DNA of 64,000 bases from Acorus gramineus (Eukaryota; Streptophyta; Magnoliopsida; Acorales; Acoraceae): NCBI GenBank assembly GCA_030737835.1, contig CM060847.1, positions 2,336,977 through 2,400,976 of the forward strand. Direction: 5' to 3'. Positions within the stretch are counted from its first letter, which is position 1; every line of letters begins with the position of its first letter. Below, piece by piece: positions 49,128 to 61,439 of this stretch. The notes beneath the pieces were generated by a model. That model did no database searches. It saw only the letters and a list, made by a program, of their open reading frames with translations, and was not told where the DNA came from. The translations under genes were made by a program, and so were the position numbers.

Positions 49128-49640
49128 ATTTTTTTTATTTAAATAAACGGGGTGGATAAAATAATTCGTGGGGGTGGCTATAAACGTCCCCTTATGTCTT
49201 TCAAACGACTTGAACCTGCTAGGGCACGTGCTCGATCGGTCACTTTATTGACTAACGCGAGTATGATTGTTAGGTTAGATTTGGTGCTATATATAAATAT
49301 CTTTATATGCACAGTTTAATCACTGTAGACACCACGGTGACATTCAAAAATGTGATGGTTATAAAATGGTCAATGAAATACGTGGACATCGTAGGACCGG
49401 CTCGATCACTTTATTTACTAATGCGCATATGATTGTTGTTTGGTTAGATTTGGTACTATAAATATCTTTAGTTCCACAGTTTGATCACTGTTGATAATGC
49501 AATATACTTCAATAATGTGATAGTAATAAAAATGGTCCATCAAATACGTGTTTCATGTGAACCATCCTCTTAAATGACTTCACACAAGTTATGTTGCCAC
49601 GTAGGATCGGCAGCCGAAACCAGTCACTGTTCAAGGAATA
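49128..49640. repeat. LOR-array block: upstream-type flank, internally duplicated
   Basis: It starts with a strip (AATAAACGGGGTGGATAAAA to CCTGCTAGGGCACGTG) that recurs at the right edge of the window (63920-64000). Then two tandem copies of about 170 bp (49228-49395, 49398-49560) carry TTTATTGACTAA, GATTGTT, AAATATCTTTA and GTGATGGTTATAAA. The same strip flanks the LOR gene at 53300 and recurs at 58980. Confidence 0.75.
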
Positions 49641-49939
49641 TGAAAGAAAGGACAAGCCGTCTCTGATTGATAATTCATTTATTTAGGTTCAACGATCGTT
49701 CATGACCGTCCGATCTTATAATTTATGTATAAATTAATTAAATTTTAAAAAAAATTTAGAATTTAATTGCATTCTAAGTTTAATCACAACAAAGTGGAAA
49801 AATCAGACGGTCATGAACACATTGAACAATTAAATTATTTTATGCCCGTTGAAATCAATCCGATTCCATTTATTTGAGTATATATTTTATTCTTTTCAAA
49901 AAATATCTAATTTATTTTAAAAACTTTAAAAAAATTAAA

Positions 49940-50960
49940 CGCGTGTCTGATCCATAAAAATGGCTTCTGAGGAATGATTGAATTTAACCATTTTTCTTGT
50001 TTTATTGGTGTGGATTCAGAATTTATTTATTTATTTATTTTTAGTTTTTTTTTTTGTGCGCGCTCTGAAATTGTAGTTCCATGATTTTGTAGTGTTTTGA
50101 TGTCCAAGGTGAGATTACCTATCAAATTGAAGGTGACTTCTCACTGAAGTGTTTCGGGACGGGCAGATTCTTTGTTCAAATGTTTCACGTGGCACGTACT
50201 AAAAACATACATTTTCATTTGTTTAATTGCAAAATTCTTTTTGGTATTGGGTTTATGTATGATGTTTCAGTTTCTAGAACATCAATGAAAAATTACTGTG
50301 GTTGAATTTTTCCATAGTCGAATATGGTTTACCCTTATGAGTGAAAATACGGGTCAACCTTATGATCATACATTTTTCACATAGTGAGAATTTCTACGCA
50401 TGATATGGTATTGAGAGTTTTGTTTTTGTTTTGTTTTTTTATTTAAACAAAATGAGTGTATTGTGATGTGGGTATTTTAGATATATGATTTACACCATTG
50501 CAAGTTTGATTGATTGTTAATTAATGAATTTTATATTATAATTAAATTAGCATATGAATAAATATATAAATGAATAAATGATAGTTTTATTTTCCATCCC
50601 TATGTGCAATGATACAGATAAAATATTTTATTCTTTTATTATTTTTCATCATATGCACAAATTACATTATTATTTTCTAGCACATGCACAAACAACATAA
50701 AAACAGTCAAATAAAAAAAAAAATTTACATAAATTTTTCTTTGACTCAAATTCTTCCACCATCTTTTATTCTTCAAGCTAGATTATGTACAAACCACAAT
50801 GTAGGTACGTACATTTCTTACAAGCAAGAAAAAAAAACTTCCATTCTAAGGATTTATTGCACTTACGTAAGCTAAAGGATGTTATTACTTAGTTCTTTTT
50901 TATCTTTTCATTTCTCATACATGTACTGGTGATGGTTTCTCTACATTAATTAGCAATGGT
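49940..50960. repeat. LOR-array block: downstream flank of the LOR gene
   Basis: Matches 57995-58970 over its length. Shared landmarks are GTGTGGATTCAGAATT, GCATGATATGGTATT, GAGTGTATTGTGATGTGGGT, AAATTAGCATATGAATAAAT and CTCATACATGTACTG. It adjoins the last exon of the LOR gene. Confidence 0.8.
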
Positions 50961-50963
50961 CTC

Positions 50964-53175
50964 TCATTTCATGACATCTATTATCATAATCATAGCCATG
51001 ACCATCGCCTGATCCAATCCGGGTTGTAAACGCAGGCTGAAGACATCCTTGCCCAGCATCACCGGCGTTGAACCCCCGCATTTCCTGCTAACCTAACCAT
51101 ATATTGCAACCACAAAAAAGGATCGATCGAGTTAAGTCCAACAGGTTTAATATGAGAATATTTATGTGTACCTTCCACTTTTAGGTGTCCCACACAGTTC
51201 AATTAACATATATCATTAAATAGATAAATGAATAAATGATAACTACACAAAAAGTGTATGAGGTTATTTGGATGACCTTCCACTTTTAAGTGTCCCGTAC
51301 AGTTCAATTTTATACATTCAGAATTGCGCCAAGAAAAGAAAATTGACTTCATGGAATATCAAAAGCGTTACGTTACTCATGCGAGAGAGATTTTTAAAGT
51401 TTAGAGTTTAAAAGACATGATGGCTATACTCATGTGGGATCATCAGTTTCAATTGAAAATTTTATAGGTCAAGTTAAAGCATGGTAATTTTTATAAATTA
51501 AGGAGAGAGATTTAAATGTCACTGGTGTGGGATTTGAGTGTTGGATTTACAGAATATAGGTTATGAAAAATTAGAAGTTATATTTCCATTTTTTTTTTTT
51601 TAGAATAAGTTATATCTCAAGTTAATAAGAATATATTGTATCTAAGATAGAGTAGTAAAAAAATAATTATTACAAGAAACTTAAAAGTTATAGGTTCAAT
51701 ATCAAGTTAATGAGAGTAACCAAAGGACAAATCTTACATCTTTTTATGAGTAATGGGTAGTCTTGGGTTACCCAGATGACCACACAATTTAAAATATGCA
51801 AACAAGATTGTCTTTTTTTTTTTTAAATAACATCAAAATGGTATTTTCATGAATTATATATTTTGTCGCATACATGGCACATTCCTACTTCATCACGACT
51901 TTGAATCCAGACATGTTTCATACAATTAGTATCGAATTGCATAACATATGAATTGACCAATACAGTTTATAAATCGAGCCGTATAGATAGTGATATTGTA
52001 TTTATGTTGTTCAATTTATAGGTTGTGCAATTCAATATTAACACTCATAATATCCAAAGCTGACTGATCCGAGACATGATCACAATGACGTCTTACAAAT
52101 TTATGCTTCTGGATAAGTAGGTTGGTTCTTACACGGCAAAAAAAAAAAAAAAAATTGTTATCTATCACATCAAACGAAGCAGTCAAAAGAAAATTCAAAA
52201 AGAATGAAAACAGCATCTGGACGTTCTCTCTCCCTTCCCCTCCGGAACATTTGTAATCTTTGTTGAGTTATGAAAAGTCAACCGTTTTTAAAAAATAATA
52301 AAGAATGAAAATCAACCGTTTGTAATTTTTGTTGAGTTACTCTTCATGAAATTATGAAAATCACATTAAAGAAATCCGGTCGAAAACACAGATGATTCAA
52401 TTTCAATAAATACCATACCATACTTCATAATCAATATTTTTTTCATTGATATCTTTCATCACAATAAATAGACTCCATTATGCATAAGATCCTTATTAAG
52501 CATGCTAACTCTAATAAACAAGATTCTCACCTCAGCAACTGGTGACAGACTGATGCTTGCCCTATAAAGCTTCGTCCATTCATGCCGACGTGACCAATAC
52601 ATCTTATAATGTTGATGCTCACCATCCGTCGCCGCCACAGATATAGTGCAACTGGGATTTCCCAGAGCTTTAGTTGCCTTAAACACGGGCGGTGGCGCCT
52701 TCCGGCACCCGTTCTTCTCCCCCTTGTAAGCTTCCCAACTCTCCAACATGCTCAGCATCTGCAAAAGGTCTACCACTAACAAATAAGTGATAGTGTCTGG
52801 AACCTCTGCATGACAATTATACAGAGATTCATGTATGCATGACTTATGTAGTTCAAGTTATATTTTAAATAACATATTTTCTGATTGATCAACGTAGAGA
52901 TTCTCTTTTACCTTCTTGCACCTTTGAACGGTGAGCAGGACGTGACCGTGCGGGTCCATGAGGAAGGCCTCCTCCCTCCAGTTGTGTGCGTAGTTGTCCA
53001 CCCTGAACACGATCCGCCCGTCCGAGTCGTCGTACACGGTGTAGCCCCGGCTGTTGAAGAGAAGCGACTTGCGCCACACGGTGAGCCTCGTCGGGGACGG
53101 CAAGCAGAGGTGCGGTAAAACCCCCCTCGCGACCTCCCGATGGGCGGCCGCCTCGCACTCCTCCACCTGAGTCAT
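50964..53175 (-). CDS. LURP-one-related (LOR) family protein, three exons, 206 aa
   Basis: Tubby-like beta-barrel protein of the plant LOR (DUF567) family; LURP1 itself is needed for basal defence against an oomycete, while most members have no known biochemical role. Exons on the minus strand: 53175-52912, 52758-52531, 51092-50964. Junctions are AAG|GTAAAA to TTTTGCAG|A and GAG|GTGAGA to GGTTAG|G, all in frame. The protein has the family order: SPTRLTVWRKSLLFNSRGY, FRVDNYAHNWREEAFLMDP, LLTVQRCKK, ESWEAYKGE, PVFKATKALGN, YKMYWSRR, RASISLSPVAE, then exon 3 VSRKCGGSTPVMLGKDVFSL and DQAMVMAMIMIIDVMK with a stop. Its length is normal. Exon 3 was found by splicing and lies across a 1.4-kb intron holding repeats. 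It is the only intact gene of a duplicated array. Confidence 0.88.
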
Positions 53176-53238
53176 GTAACAGAAGCCTTTGATTTGATGT
53201 TTAAGTTTTAATTAACCTGTGATTGGGGAAATGATAGC

Positions 53239-53252
53239 CATATATATAGAGG
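53239..53252 (-). promoter_or_regulatory. Probable TATA box of the LOR gene
   Basis: The minus strand reads CTCTATATATATGG about 65 bp upstream of the ATG. This fits a short leader. Confidence 0.55.
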
Positions 53253-53269
53253 GAAATGGAGTTAAAGAG

Positions 53270-54105
53270 CAATACGTCTTTCCCACCCCACTTGAACATG
53301 TCAGGGCACTCGTTTACGTGGCTCACTTTATTGACTAATGCGCATATGATTGTTGTATGGTTAAACTTTGGTGCGTGCCATAAATATCTTCCTTAGATCA
53401 TATGTTTAGTCGAATTTAAAAAATTAGACTTTGAAATGTGTCTTTTTTTCAATTTTAAATTATTTTTTAAAAAATACTACATTTTCTCACAATGTTTAAT
53501 ATCTCTATTCAAGTTTAAAACTTCTCCCCTCTTATCTCTCCAACCATGACGACACTAAACATTAGAATTTTATGACTCTCATTCTTTTCAATGTATCTAT
53601 ATCCCTCTCTCCCTGTTATATAATAATACAATGTTTAACCCCTCTTTTAAAGATTATTATTTTTTTCATAATTTTCTCATTCCATTAAAATTTAATTTTT
53701 TTTGTTATTTGTTAAGCGCATATGATAATGTAGAAGGTTTTAATTTAAATGATTGTATATTATTGTATATTTATTTTGTAATATATGTAACTTAAAATAA
53801 AATAACATATAATATTCAAACAACTAGATTTATTTTGTAAAATATATAGGGTTTCATTTTAAAAATTCGCCAAGGACCTAGCTACAAAATTTAATTATCA
53901 GAACAGGCCTTCATTAAATGGACAGTTTGATCATTTTGATACCGCAAACGGTGGAACATAATGACATTCAAAATATGTGATGGTTATAAAGTGGTCCATG
54001 AAATATATGTGTTTCATGTGAACCTTCCTCTTAAAAGGAGTTCATGCAGGTTATGTAGACATACATGTAGAATCGAATCGGCATCCAAAACCAAAACATT
54101 AATCA
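53270..54105. repeat. LOR-array block: upstream flank of the LOR gene
   Basis: Contains GGCTCACTTTATTGACTAAT (53317) with GCGCATATGATTG, and further right ACCGCAAACGGTGGAACATA (53940) and TTTCATGTGAACCTTCCTCTT. These landmarks recur at 49240-49560 and 58975-59190. An unrelated AT-rich insertion of about 500 bp (53400-53920) separates the two parts here. Confidence 0.75.
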
Positions 54106-54245
54106 TGTCAAATAAATAAAAAATAAAAAATAAAAACTGCGATTGAAACCTAAAAGCCTCTCTCCTTCCCCTCACAATTTCAGCCGCGCTGATGGCAATC
54201 AACATGAATATTTAAAAAAATTTATCCTCAAGATTTCATTAAATA

Positions 54246-54790
54246 AAAGATGTGCACTTTAAAAATTCATCTACAACATTATGAGCTTGATGTACCTCGT
54301 CATCTAGATTTTAATAATATATCTACTATTTTTGAATTATGTGAAAGATTAGTTGAAACAAGAAAGTTAAAGATCTATTATTTGATTAATAAATTGATTT
54401 GTCTTGTGTTGACTCTTCTTGTTTCTGTGGCAACTATTGAAACATGCATTTTCAGCTATGAAGTATGTTAAAACATAATTTCGCACATATATAGATGATG
54501 ATTTCTTGGCAATCCTATGATTGTCGGTATTGTATTGAAAAAGAATTTGTTGAAAATATTTACTCAGATTTGATAATTGATGATTTCTATTCACTGAAGG
54601 ATTGACGGACACAACTTTATAATGTATTTTCTAGGAAAGTTTGTTTTTTTAATCTTTTATGTAATTTTGAATTTTTACTTTATAGTTAACTTATGAACTC
54701 ATTTAATTTATATTAAATTTAAATTGTTTATTTGATTTTGAATATGTTTTAGCCGCCTCGTATGAAATCCTGATTCCGCCCATGGCTGTA
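54246..54790 (+). pseudogene. hAT transposase C-terminal remnant and element end
   Basis: The frame 54250-54471 reads LQHYELDVPRHLDFNNISTI, then YYLINKLICLVLTLLVSVAT and IETCIFSYEV. This matches the hAT dimerisation region (Y-x-L-x-L-x3-L-x-LPVS-x-AT-x-ER-x-FS). Frameshifted continuation contains YIDDDFLA and IIDDFYSLK, typical of the transposase C-terminus. The end near 54788, inverted, reads CAGCCATGGGCGGAATCAGG, like hAT termini. It is truncated and carries stops and a frameshift, so it is inactive. Confidence 0.65.
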
Positions 54791-55260
54791 TTGGTGGTCA
54801 GAATTCATTGTATTTCGTTTTATTTATTTATTTTATTTTATTTGGGTGTGTTCTGAAAACGTAGCGGCCCCTGGTTTTATACTTTTATTGGCGATGAGTC
54901 ATATATAGGTGGGTTCATTACGCGTGCAAAACAGAACTTTTGTCACTCACAAGTGTTTACGCATGCTAAAAGTTTATTCATTATCTATATTATAATACTA
55001 TTTGCCATGGGTGGACTATTTGCCAAAAGTTTCGCGTGCCACATGCTAAAAATAAGTGTACACTTTTCCATTAATTGGATTTGAAATGCAATGGTTTTTT
55101 TAGTGATGATGTAAAAATTATTAAATAAATTTTTATAAATTGATAATAATTATCATATAACAAACGGGCGTTTAAAGACAAAGTTTGAGAGTGATTCTAT
55201 TTTTATTTTTATTTTATATAGATATTTGTTATCCGATTTTATTTTTAAATTTAAATTACA
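54791..55260. other. Partial LOR-array strip
   Basis: TTGCCAAAAGTTTCGCGTGC and CACATGCTAAAAATA (about 55018-55055) resemble 50180-50210 and 63820-63855, so a small piece of the array continues here. The rest is AT-rich without features. Confidence 0.45.
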
Positions 55261-56157
55261 AACTCTAAAAGGAGCGCGGAGATGCATAGTAAAAAGGGGA
55301 AAAAAATTTACTCACCAGTAGAAACCCCGTGGTTAGAAGAGGTATCTAACTCTAAAAGGGCTGACCCACGCGTTTACCCTATGATACATATACTCCCATC
55401 TCGGAAGGTGTCCACCTTCGCCTTGGCAATAAAACAGCCCCAATCCTACATGCATCCTTGGAACATTTCCCACATGTTTTCTTGATACACCCGCGCTCCT
55501 CTGAAGATAATCTTGTTTCAAATACGCCAAATAGTCCACGTCTCTGCTGGTATTATTGATTGCAAGATGGTGGCAGCCAATCTGGTATCCATCAATCTCC
55601 TCAAATCCATTCCAGCGGCCCATAGCTCATCGAGAGATTGGAAGGTTTGCTGCAGATCAGTCTGCGCCCCCACTTGTGCCCAGAATTACCGAGCAGCCAC
55701 AGAAGAGCGATGACCGTCGAGCTGCCCGGTTGCGACCTGCTCCACCAGCTGTAGGCGTTCTTGACCAAAAACAAACCCGAAGAGTGAGGTTGCCACCTCG
55801 TGTGATTGGCCTCACCATCTAGCAGTCGGCAAGATCAGACCTTCTCCAATATTGCAGCATATTGTGTTGTCTTCGTCGCATTCAGACACGCACAAACGAG
55901 CTCAATCTGCCAGGTACCAGAGGCAACATGGTAGAAGTCGATGACTGGCTCGTCTCTTTTGCACGCAAGTATAAAGATGTCTAGAGAATCATTGAGGCGG
56001 GTTTGCCCTGTCCATCTGTCTAGCCAAAAGTGCACCGAGCAGCCGTCTCCAAGCTTCCAAACGATCGCATTTGCTACCTTTGCGCAATAAATAACTGCAC
56101 TATCTTTGTTCTCTGTCTTCTCATTACATGGAGTTACCTTCTTTGAACTCCAGATCA
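55261..56157 (-). mobile_element. LINE 3' fragment fused downstream of Copia gag
   Basis: Minus-strand frames read AIVWKLGDGCSVHFWLDRWT, then SGLFLVKNAYSWW, then TIWRI, stop, NKIIFRGARVYQENMWEM. This is the order of plant LINE polyprotein C-termini: W-x-LGDG-x4-FW-x-D-W, then F-x-V-x2-AY, then the IFRG block. Stops and frameshifts are present. The left part of the same frame is Copia gag, so this copy lies directly against or inside a Copia element. Confidence 0.65.
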
Positions 56158-56443
56158 AATTTTTTTTATTACCGGCGGTTTTCCTCACGTAGACATCTTG
56201 TCGAAGTAACATTCGACAAAGATGAAACATGGAGTCATCCACCCATTGTTGAATGGTGCCAATGGCCTTCCGATCGAGCATCTTCCAATCCTCCGGTTTC
56301 ATGGTTGCCGGCTTGGCGGTTTCACCTTCTACCGGTGCATAGAGATCTTTGCAATAGAGATGATCCTCCATCTTTGACTTCCATATCATCCAATTCTCTC
56401 TGTTTAGGCTATTCATCTGAACACCGCTGGTGGATGCCTCCAT
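56157..56443 (-). pseudogene. Copia retrotransposon gag N-terminus (truncated)
   Basis: From the ATG at 56443 (minus strand) the frame reads MEASTSGVQMNSLNRENWMI, WKSKMEDHLYCKDLYAPVEG, WKMLDRKAIGTIQQWVDDSM and VRKTAGNKKNLI. This is the gag (UBN2-type) start of plant Copia elements. It then runs without a stop into LINE sequence until 55835. No protease, integrase or reverse transcriptase follows. Confidence 0.75.
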
Positions 56444-56469
56444 CTCAACACAAGAAGTCTAACAACTTT

Positions 56470-56823
56470 GCTCTGATACCACTTGTTGAGAAAAGATGTG
56501 TTGAGAAAAGAGAACAAAAAAATACAATTTTACTTTGGAAAACCCTTTCAAGATGAAAGGAAAAAAAACCACGGGCCGAACTCCAAAAGTTTCCACTATA
56601 AAAAATGGGATCATAATCTCTCTCTCTCTAGAACTCATTAGAGAAACAGACTCAAGAGAATACTCTTGGAAAAACACCTCAATCATAACTCTTTTGTGTA
56701 GTAGATTTACAAGTAGGAATTCTCTCTCTCTCTACTTCTTCTTCTCTTGGATTGGGTTGAATTGTTTCCTACTCCCATCTCCCTCTTTTATATAGAGAGG
56801 ATGTGTCACTTAGTATTCCAACA
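56470..56823 (-). mobile_element. Copia LTR and primer-binding site (minus strand)
   Basis: GCTCTGATACCA (56470-56481) is the inverted form of TGGTATCAGAGC, the initiator-Met tRNA primer-binding site. It lies 2 bp from the LTR edge TGTTGAG at 56484. Going right, TATATAAAAGAGGG (minus strand, near 56795) is a TATA box. A plausible outer edge is CCAACA at about 56823, giving an LTR of about 340 bp. The outer edge is uncertain and no second LTR was found. Confidence 0.6.
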
Positions 56824-57034
56824 ACATAATGGAACACCTCTTCCCATGCATTGAGAAGCACAAGGCCTTTCCATCTACCAAGATATATAGGAGACAACAT
56901 CAATTAACCTTATACATGGTTTCAAGAGTAAATCATATGTTCCCAAGGTATTGAATACATGCACCAAGAACCAAGTAGTGCAAGTACCAATGCCACCACC
57001 TCTTCATGGGATGGACCCCCATAGGACAATCAAA

Positions 57035-57765
57035 TTGTCCAACGCGCGTTAGACCTAACCCGATCCCTCTTTTGATTGTTCTAAAATCAGTTTTAAGTCA
57101 CTCAAATAATCAAATTGATCAAAATCATATTGATTTGATTGAAGAATTCCTAATTTAGTGACCTAATTCTTGACTTATTTAACCCAAACTGCTTGGTAAT
57201 TAATCACTAAATCAAATAGTTTGGTTGAAGATTGGATCAAGAATTGAGTCACTACATGATGGATGACCCCTTGACAAAAAGCCAAAGATGGGTTGGAAAG
57301 TGAATGGTATGAAGCATTTCTCAAACAGGGGAAACATTCTACAAACACTTATCATAAACTTTGTTTTATTTGCTTGGTACACATATCATATCAAAAACTA
57401 AAAAAAAAAAAAGCATTCAACGATGCATGGATCAGCTTCTAATTTTGATAATTGCATGTCAATCCAAATTCCAAAGAGAGAGGTCTATCCAATATTTGAA
57501 GATTGGACTTACAATCATCAACTACTATCAACAGTAATGTGTGGATTAATTGTCAGTTGTACCAATTCTTCCAAATAAAAACATCCATATATGAGCGACT
57601 TCGAGCTTCCATCCCCAACTTTCTTTTTAGCTTTTTGTGAAGATTAGATAAGCTTCGCTTTCGTCTAGAATTTGAGAATCTTACATCGTTGTTGCTATTT
57701 AAAAATCTATAAGTGTCCTAATGAGTCATGAATGATTGAAAGGAAAATTTTAGGACAGGTCATTA
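57035..57765. repeat. LOR-array block, copy 1 of a 0.7-kb direct duplication
   Basis: Closely matches 62815-63530 in the same orientation. Shared stretches include GATCCCTCTTTTGATTGTTC, AATTTAGTGACCTAATTCTT, GGATCAAGAATTGAGTCACT and GGTCTATCCAATATT. The copies are separated by 5.8 kb. Confidence 0.9.
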
Positions 57766-57994
57766 AGATAATTGTCATTTTTGTAGTGCTAAGACATTTA
57801 GAGTTTTTTACAGGACGCTAATATAATTGCATTATATACTCCACTATCTTAACATATAGACTTTATTATAAAATAAATAAAAAGATATATATTTAGTTAA
57901 TAAAAGAATTTTTTTTTACCTTTTACTTAGTAATGTAATTTTGTTAACTAATTATTTATTTTAAGGAAAACTCACAATTCATTAAATATTTTTA

Positions 57995-58970
57995 AAAAAA
58001 TTATACTATGTGTGATCCATGAAAATGACTTCAAAGAATGATGGAATAAACGAATATAACTATTATTCTTGTTTTATTAGTGCGGATTCAGAATTGTGAG
58101 TGAGTGTTTTTTTTCTGTGCTCGGAAAAGGTAGTCCCATGATGTCAAGTGTTTTGAAATCCAAGGTGGTTGATTACGCATCAAATTGAACGTGACTTCTT
58201 GTTGGAAACTTGGGTTTTGATCAAGCTTTTGGATCAAAATGAATTTGATTCCTCTTACTATTGGTAGTGGAAACACATTGGATTGTGTTCTAATGTGTTT
58301 CCTCATTATCTAATATGATTTGCCCTACAATGAAAATGCAGATCAAGTTTATGATCAATGTATTTTTCACATGTTTAGGATTTCTATGCATGATATGGTA
58401 TTCCGTGGGTGCTTTTGTTTTTTCTTCTTTGGAAAAAATGAGTGTATTGTGATGTGGGTCTTTTAGATATATGATTTACATAATGTTTGCAAGTAGATTG
58501 ATTGTTAATTAATTAATGACTAATATATTATAATTAAATTAGCATATGAATAAATATATAAATGAATAAATGGTAATTTTATTTTCTATCATTATTTGTG
58601 ATGACACAGGCGGTATATTTTATTTTATATTATTTTTCATCACATGCATAAACTATATTATTATTTTTAATCACAAACACAAACAACAACAAAAATGGTT
58701 AAATGAAAAATGATTTTTTCCCATTCAATTTTCCTTTAACTCAAATTCTTCCACTGTTCTTTATTTTTCATACAAGATTATGCAGAAACACACCATTTAA
58801 CGTAGTAGGTATGTGCATCACAATTACATTACAAGCAAGAAAGGAAAACATCCATTCAAGGATTTATAAATTATACTACATAAGCTAAAGGAAGTTATTG
58901 GTTAGTTCTTTTTTTTCTTTTCATTTCTCATACATGTACTGATGAGGTTTTCCCTGTATTAATTAATTAG
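57995..58970. repeat. LOR-array block: downstream-type flank, no gene attached
   Basis: Copy of 49940-50960. It keeps the landmarks up to the ATTAATTAGCA at its right edge, where in the other copy the LOR last exon begins. Here that edge joins directly to the upstream-type flank at 58975. Confidence 0.8.
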
Positions 58971-58974
58971 CAGG

Positions 58975-59190
58975 GCTCACATTATTGACTAATGCGCATA
59001 TGATTGTCGTTGCCGCAAATGGTGGAACATAATGACATTCAAAGTATGTGATGGTTAATAAAGTGATCCATGAAATATGTGTGTTTCATGTGAATCTTCT
59101 CCTCTTAAACTTAAAAAAGACTACATGCAGGTTAGTTGTAATACATGTAGAATCGGGCATCCGAAACCAGTCAGTGTTCAGGGTATCTGG
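58975..59190. repeat. LOR-array block: upstream-type flank
   Basis: Carries GGCTCACATTATTGACTAAT, GCGCATATGATTG, CCGCAAATGGTGGAACATAA, TGTGTTTCATGTGAATCTTC and ACATGTAGAATCGGGCATCC. All match the LOR upstream flank (53317-54085). Confidence 0.8.
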
Positions 59191-59359
59191 ACGTACGTAC
59201 ACTTTTGGAAGAAATGCAAACTGACTTTGATTATAGGTTATCGGTGTATTATAAAAATATATTCATTCAATTTATTTTAAATAAATATTTTTTTTAACAA
59301 AAATTTATATTTTAGCAACAATTTAAATCATGTACAGCTTAAAAGTGGATGTAGGGAAC

Positions 59360-60215
59360 TAGAGACGAGGGATCCATAATCGACCCTGATTATAGGTCGG
59401 ATAGACGACTGTTTAGGGCCCCTTCTTCAAAGAAGGCCTCCAAATCCATTAATTTTATTTTTATGTTAAGCTTTTGATATTAAAATTAAAGATAATTTTA
59501 CATCTAATCCATTTTTCAGCCCTAAATTCAATCTACAAGTGTTTTGAATTTTTTAAAAATAGTATACCTCATCTGATGAGGTATGTGTTTTTACAAAAAA
59601 ATGAAGCATATACTCTAATGAATTGCATAGATGTATTTATAAAAAATGTGAATTTTTTTTATCAAAGCATATACATTGCTAAGGTGAGTATATGCTCTGA
59701 TAATTTTCTATCGACGCATATGAGACTGGAATTGAGGCTGGAATAAAAATTGTGTGTAACAACATTCTAAATTTTTTTTTTGTTTAAATAACTTGAATAT
59801 ATGTTCCTATTTATTTTAAAATTTAAATTTATAAGTTTTCTTTGAAAATGTAATCTTTGCTTACATCATTATGCAAAATATTTTTTTTGTGATTCTTAAA
59901 AAATCTCATATGTATCTTAATATATTTTTAGTATATTCCTATTTTATAGGGATTATTTATTTTCTATAAAAGAAATGATCTTATTTTTGTGATTTTCTTT
60001 TTAAAAGAAGAAATCGATGAGGTTTTTTTTTGTTATAATTTATTTTTTAATTATTATTATCATTATTTTGCTTAGTCTTAATTCTTTTATTACTAATATA
60101 GTTAAAACATTCACTCAAAAATTTCAATATACATCTATAGAGCCCCATTTTATGAGTTAGTGTAGGACCCCACCTAGATTTTCTTATCTCAGGGCCAGCC
60201 CTGGAGGGATCCCGG
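59360..60215. mobile_element. Possible hAT-like element with GGGCC-rich end
   Basis: The right end, inverted, reads CCAGGGCTGGCCCTGAGATA, then AGGTGGGG. This is the CAGGGCCGGCCCTG type of terminus seen in plant hAT elements. Near the left end is GTTTAGGGCCCCTTCTTC, but its outer edge is not clear. There is no transposase; the short frame 59474-59746 has no known domain. Confidence 0.35.
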
Positions 60216-60961
60216 ATATCAAAAGTTTTTTTTCACAAATGGGCAAAGGGGCCGTTTGAAAATGTTAAAAAATATGATTTTGTATAAAGTAGTTTAATAA
60301 AATTCGATTTATAAAAAACTCATTTTATTTATTTTTTAAGAAACACATTTTTTGTACTAAAGACTTAACACGAATTTTCTAATTAAAAAGTGTGTTTTTT
60401 TTTTTTCAAAATCATTGAAAACATGTATGTTATTTTTTATTTCTATAGAAACAGAAGCATATTTAAATAGATTTCTAATTAAATAGCCTTAAATCTCATG
60501 ATATGTGCTACAAGCATCGTATCATGCTGGCCTTTTTTAATACTTAAAACTATTAGAGTATCTCCAACTCTCATACTTTCACTACAGTAGAGAAAAAAAA
60601 AAGTTTCTTTTTCTCATTTCTTTCTTTATTTTCAAGTGATTTTTCCAATCCTCTCTATTTTTTCTCTAATCAAAACAAAATGACTGAAATACTAAGAATG
60701 ATCAAATTTTTTAATATTTTATTAAGGACAAACTCGTAATATTACACAAAAACACATGTGCCCAAAATCAGTTTCTATCTTTAGGGAGTGAATTGGAGAT
60801 GAGATTTTAAAAATTTCTTTGATGGAGGAAGATTAGGGAGTGGGTTGGAGATGCTCTTATTTGGATCCCATATCTCCGGTCAAGGTTTCTTTAGGTTTTC
60901 CATGGGGAAAAAAAAAGGTGAAATCAAGATTTTTGGGATCCCGATGTCACATAATTATTAA

Positions 60962-61220
60962 GGTTGCATTTGGTTGTACAATTGCACAGCTTTTGCATTT
61001 GCAGAAAGTTGTTTCTGCAATCATGCAACCAAACAGTTTTACTGTATCAGCTTGCTACAAATAGATTTTAGACAAATAATACTCGAAAGCTACGATTTTC
61101 AAAAGCTGAGGGTAGTAAGCTTCCTACATAATCAGTTTTAAAACTCAGATTCCTACAGAATCAGTTTTAAAACTCAGATTCCTGTAGAATCAGTTTTTCA
61201 ATCGCGCAACCAAATGCACC
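60962..61220. mobile_element. MITE, 259 bp, with internal tandem repeat
   Basis: Ends GGTTGCATTTGGTTGTAC and, inverted, GGTGCATTTGGTTGCGCG are inverted repeats. Inside, CAGTTTTAAAACTCAGATTC plus CTACAGAAT is repeated 2.5 times (61132-61200, 36-bp period). No exact target duplication was recognised. Confidence 0.6.
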
Positions 61221-61439
61221 AAAGAAAAAAAAAGGATGATCATTAACTGTGACATCTACATACAAACATATAATCATTTTCATCACGATCAATGTCTATT
61301 TATTTACTTATGTTTTACATGATCATTAATAAAGCATGTTACTAAGACCCCGTTTGGATCTAAGTTTAGATAGATTTTGCATTTCAAAAACTAAAAATCA
61401 TCAAACTCGAATTCAAACACATTTTCAGCATTTTAACTT

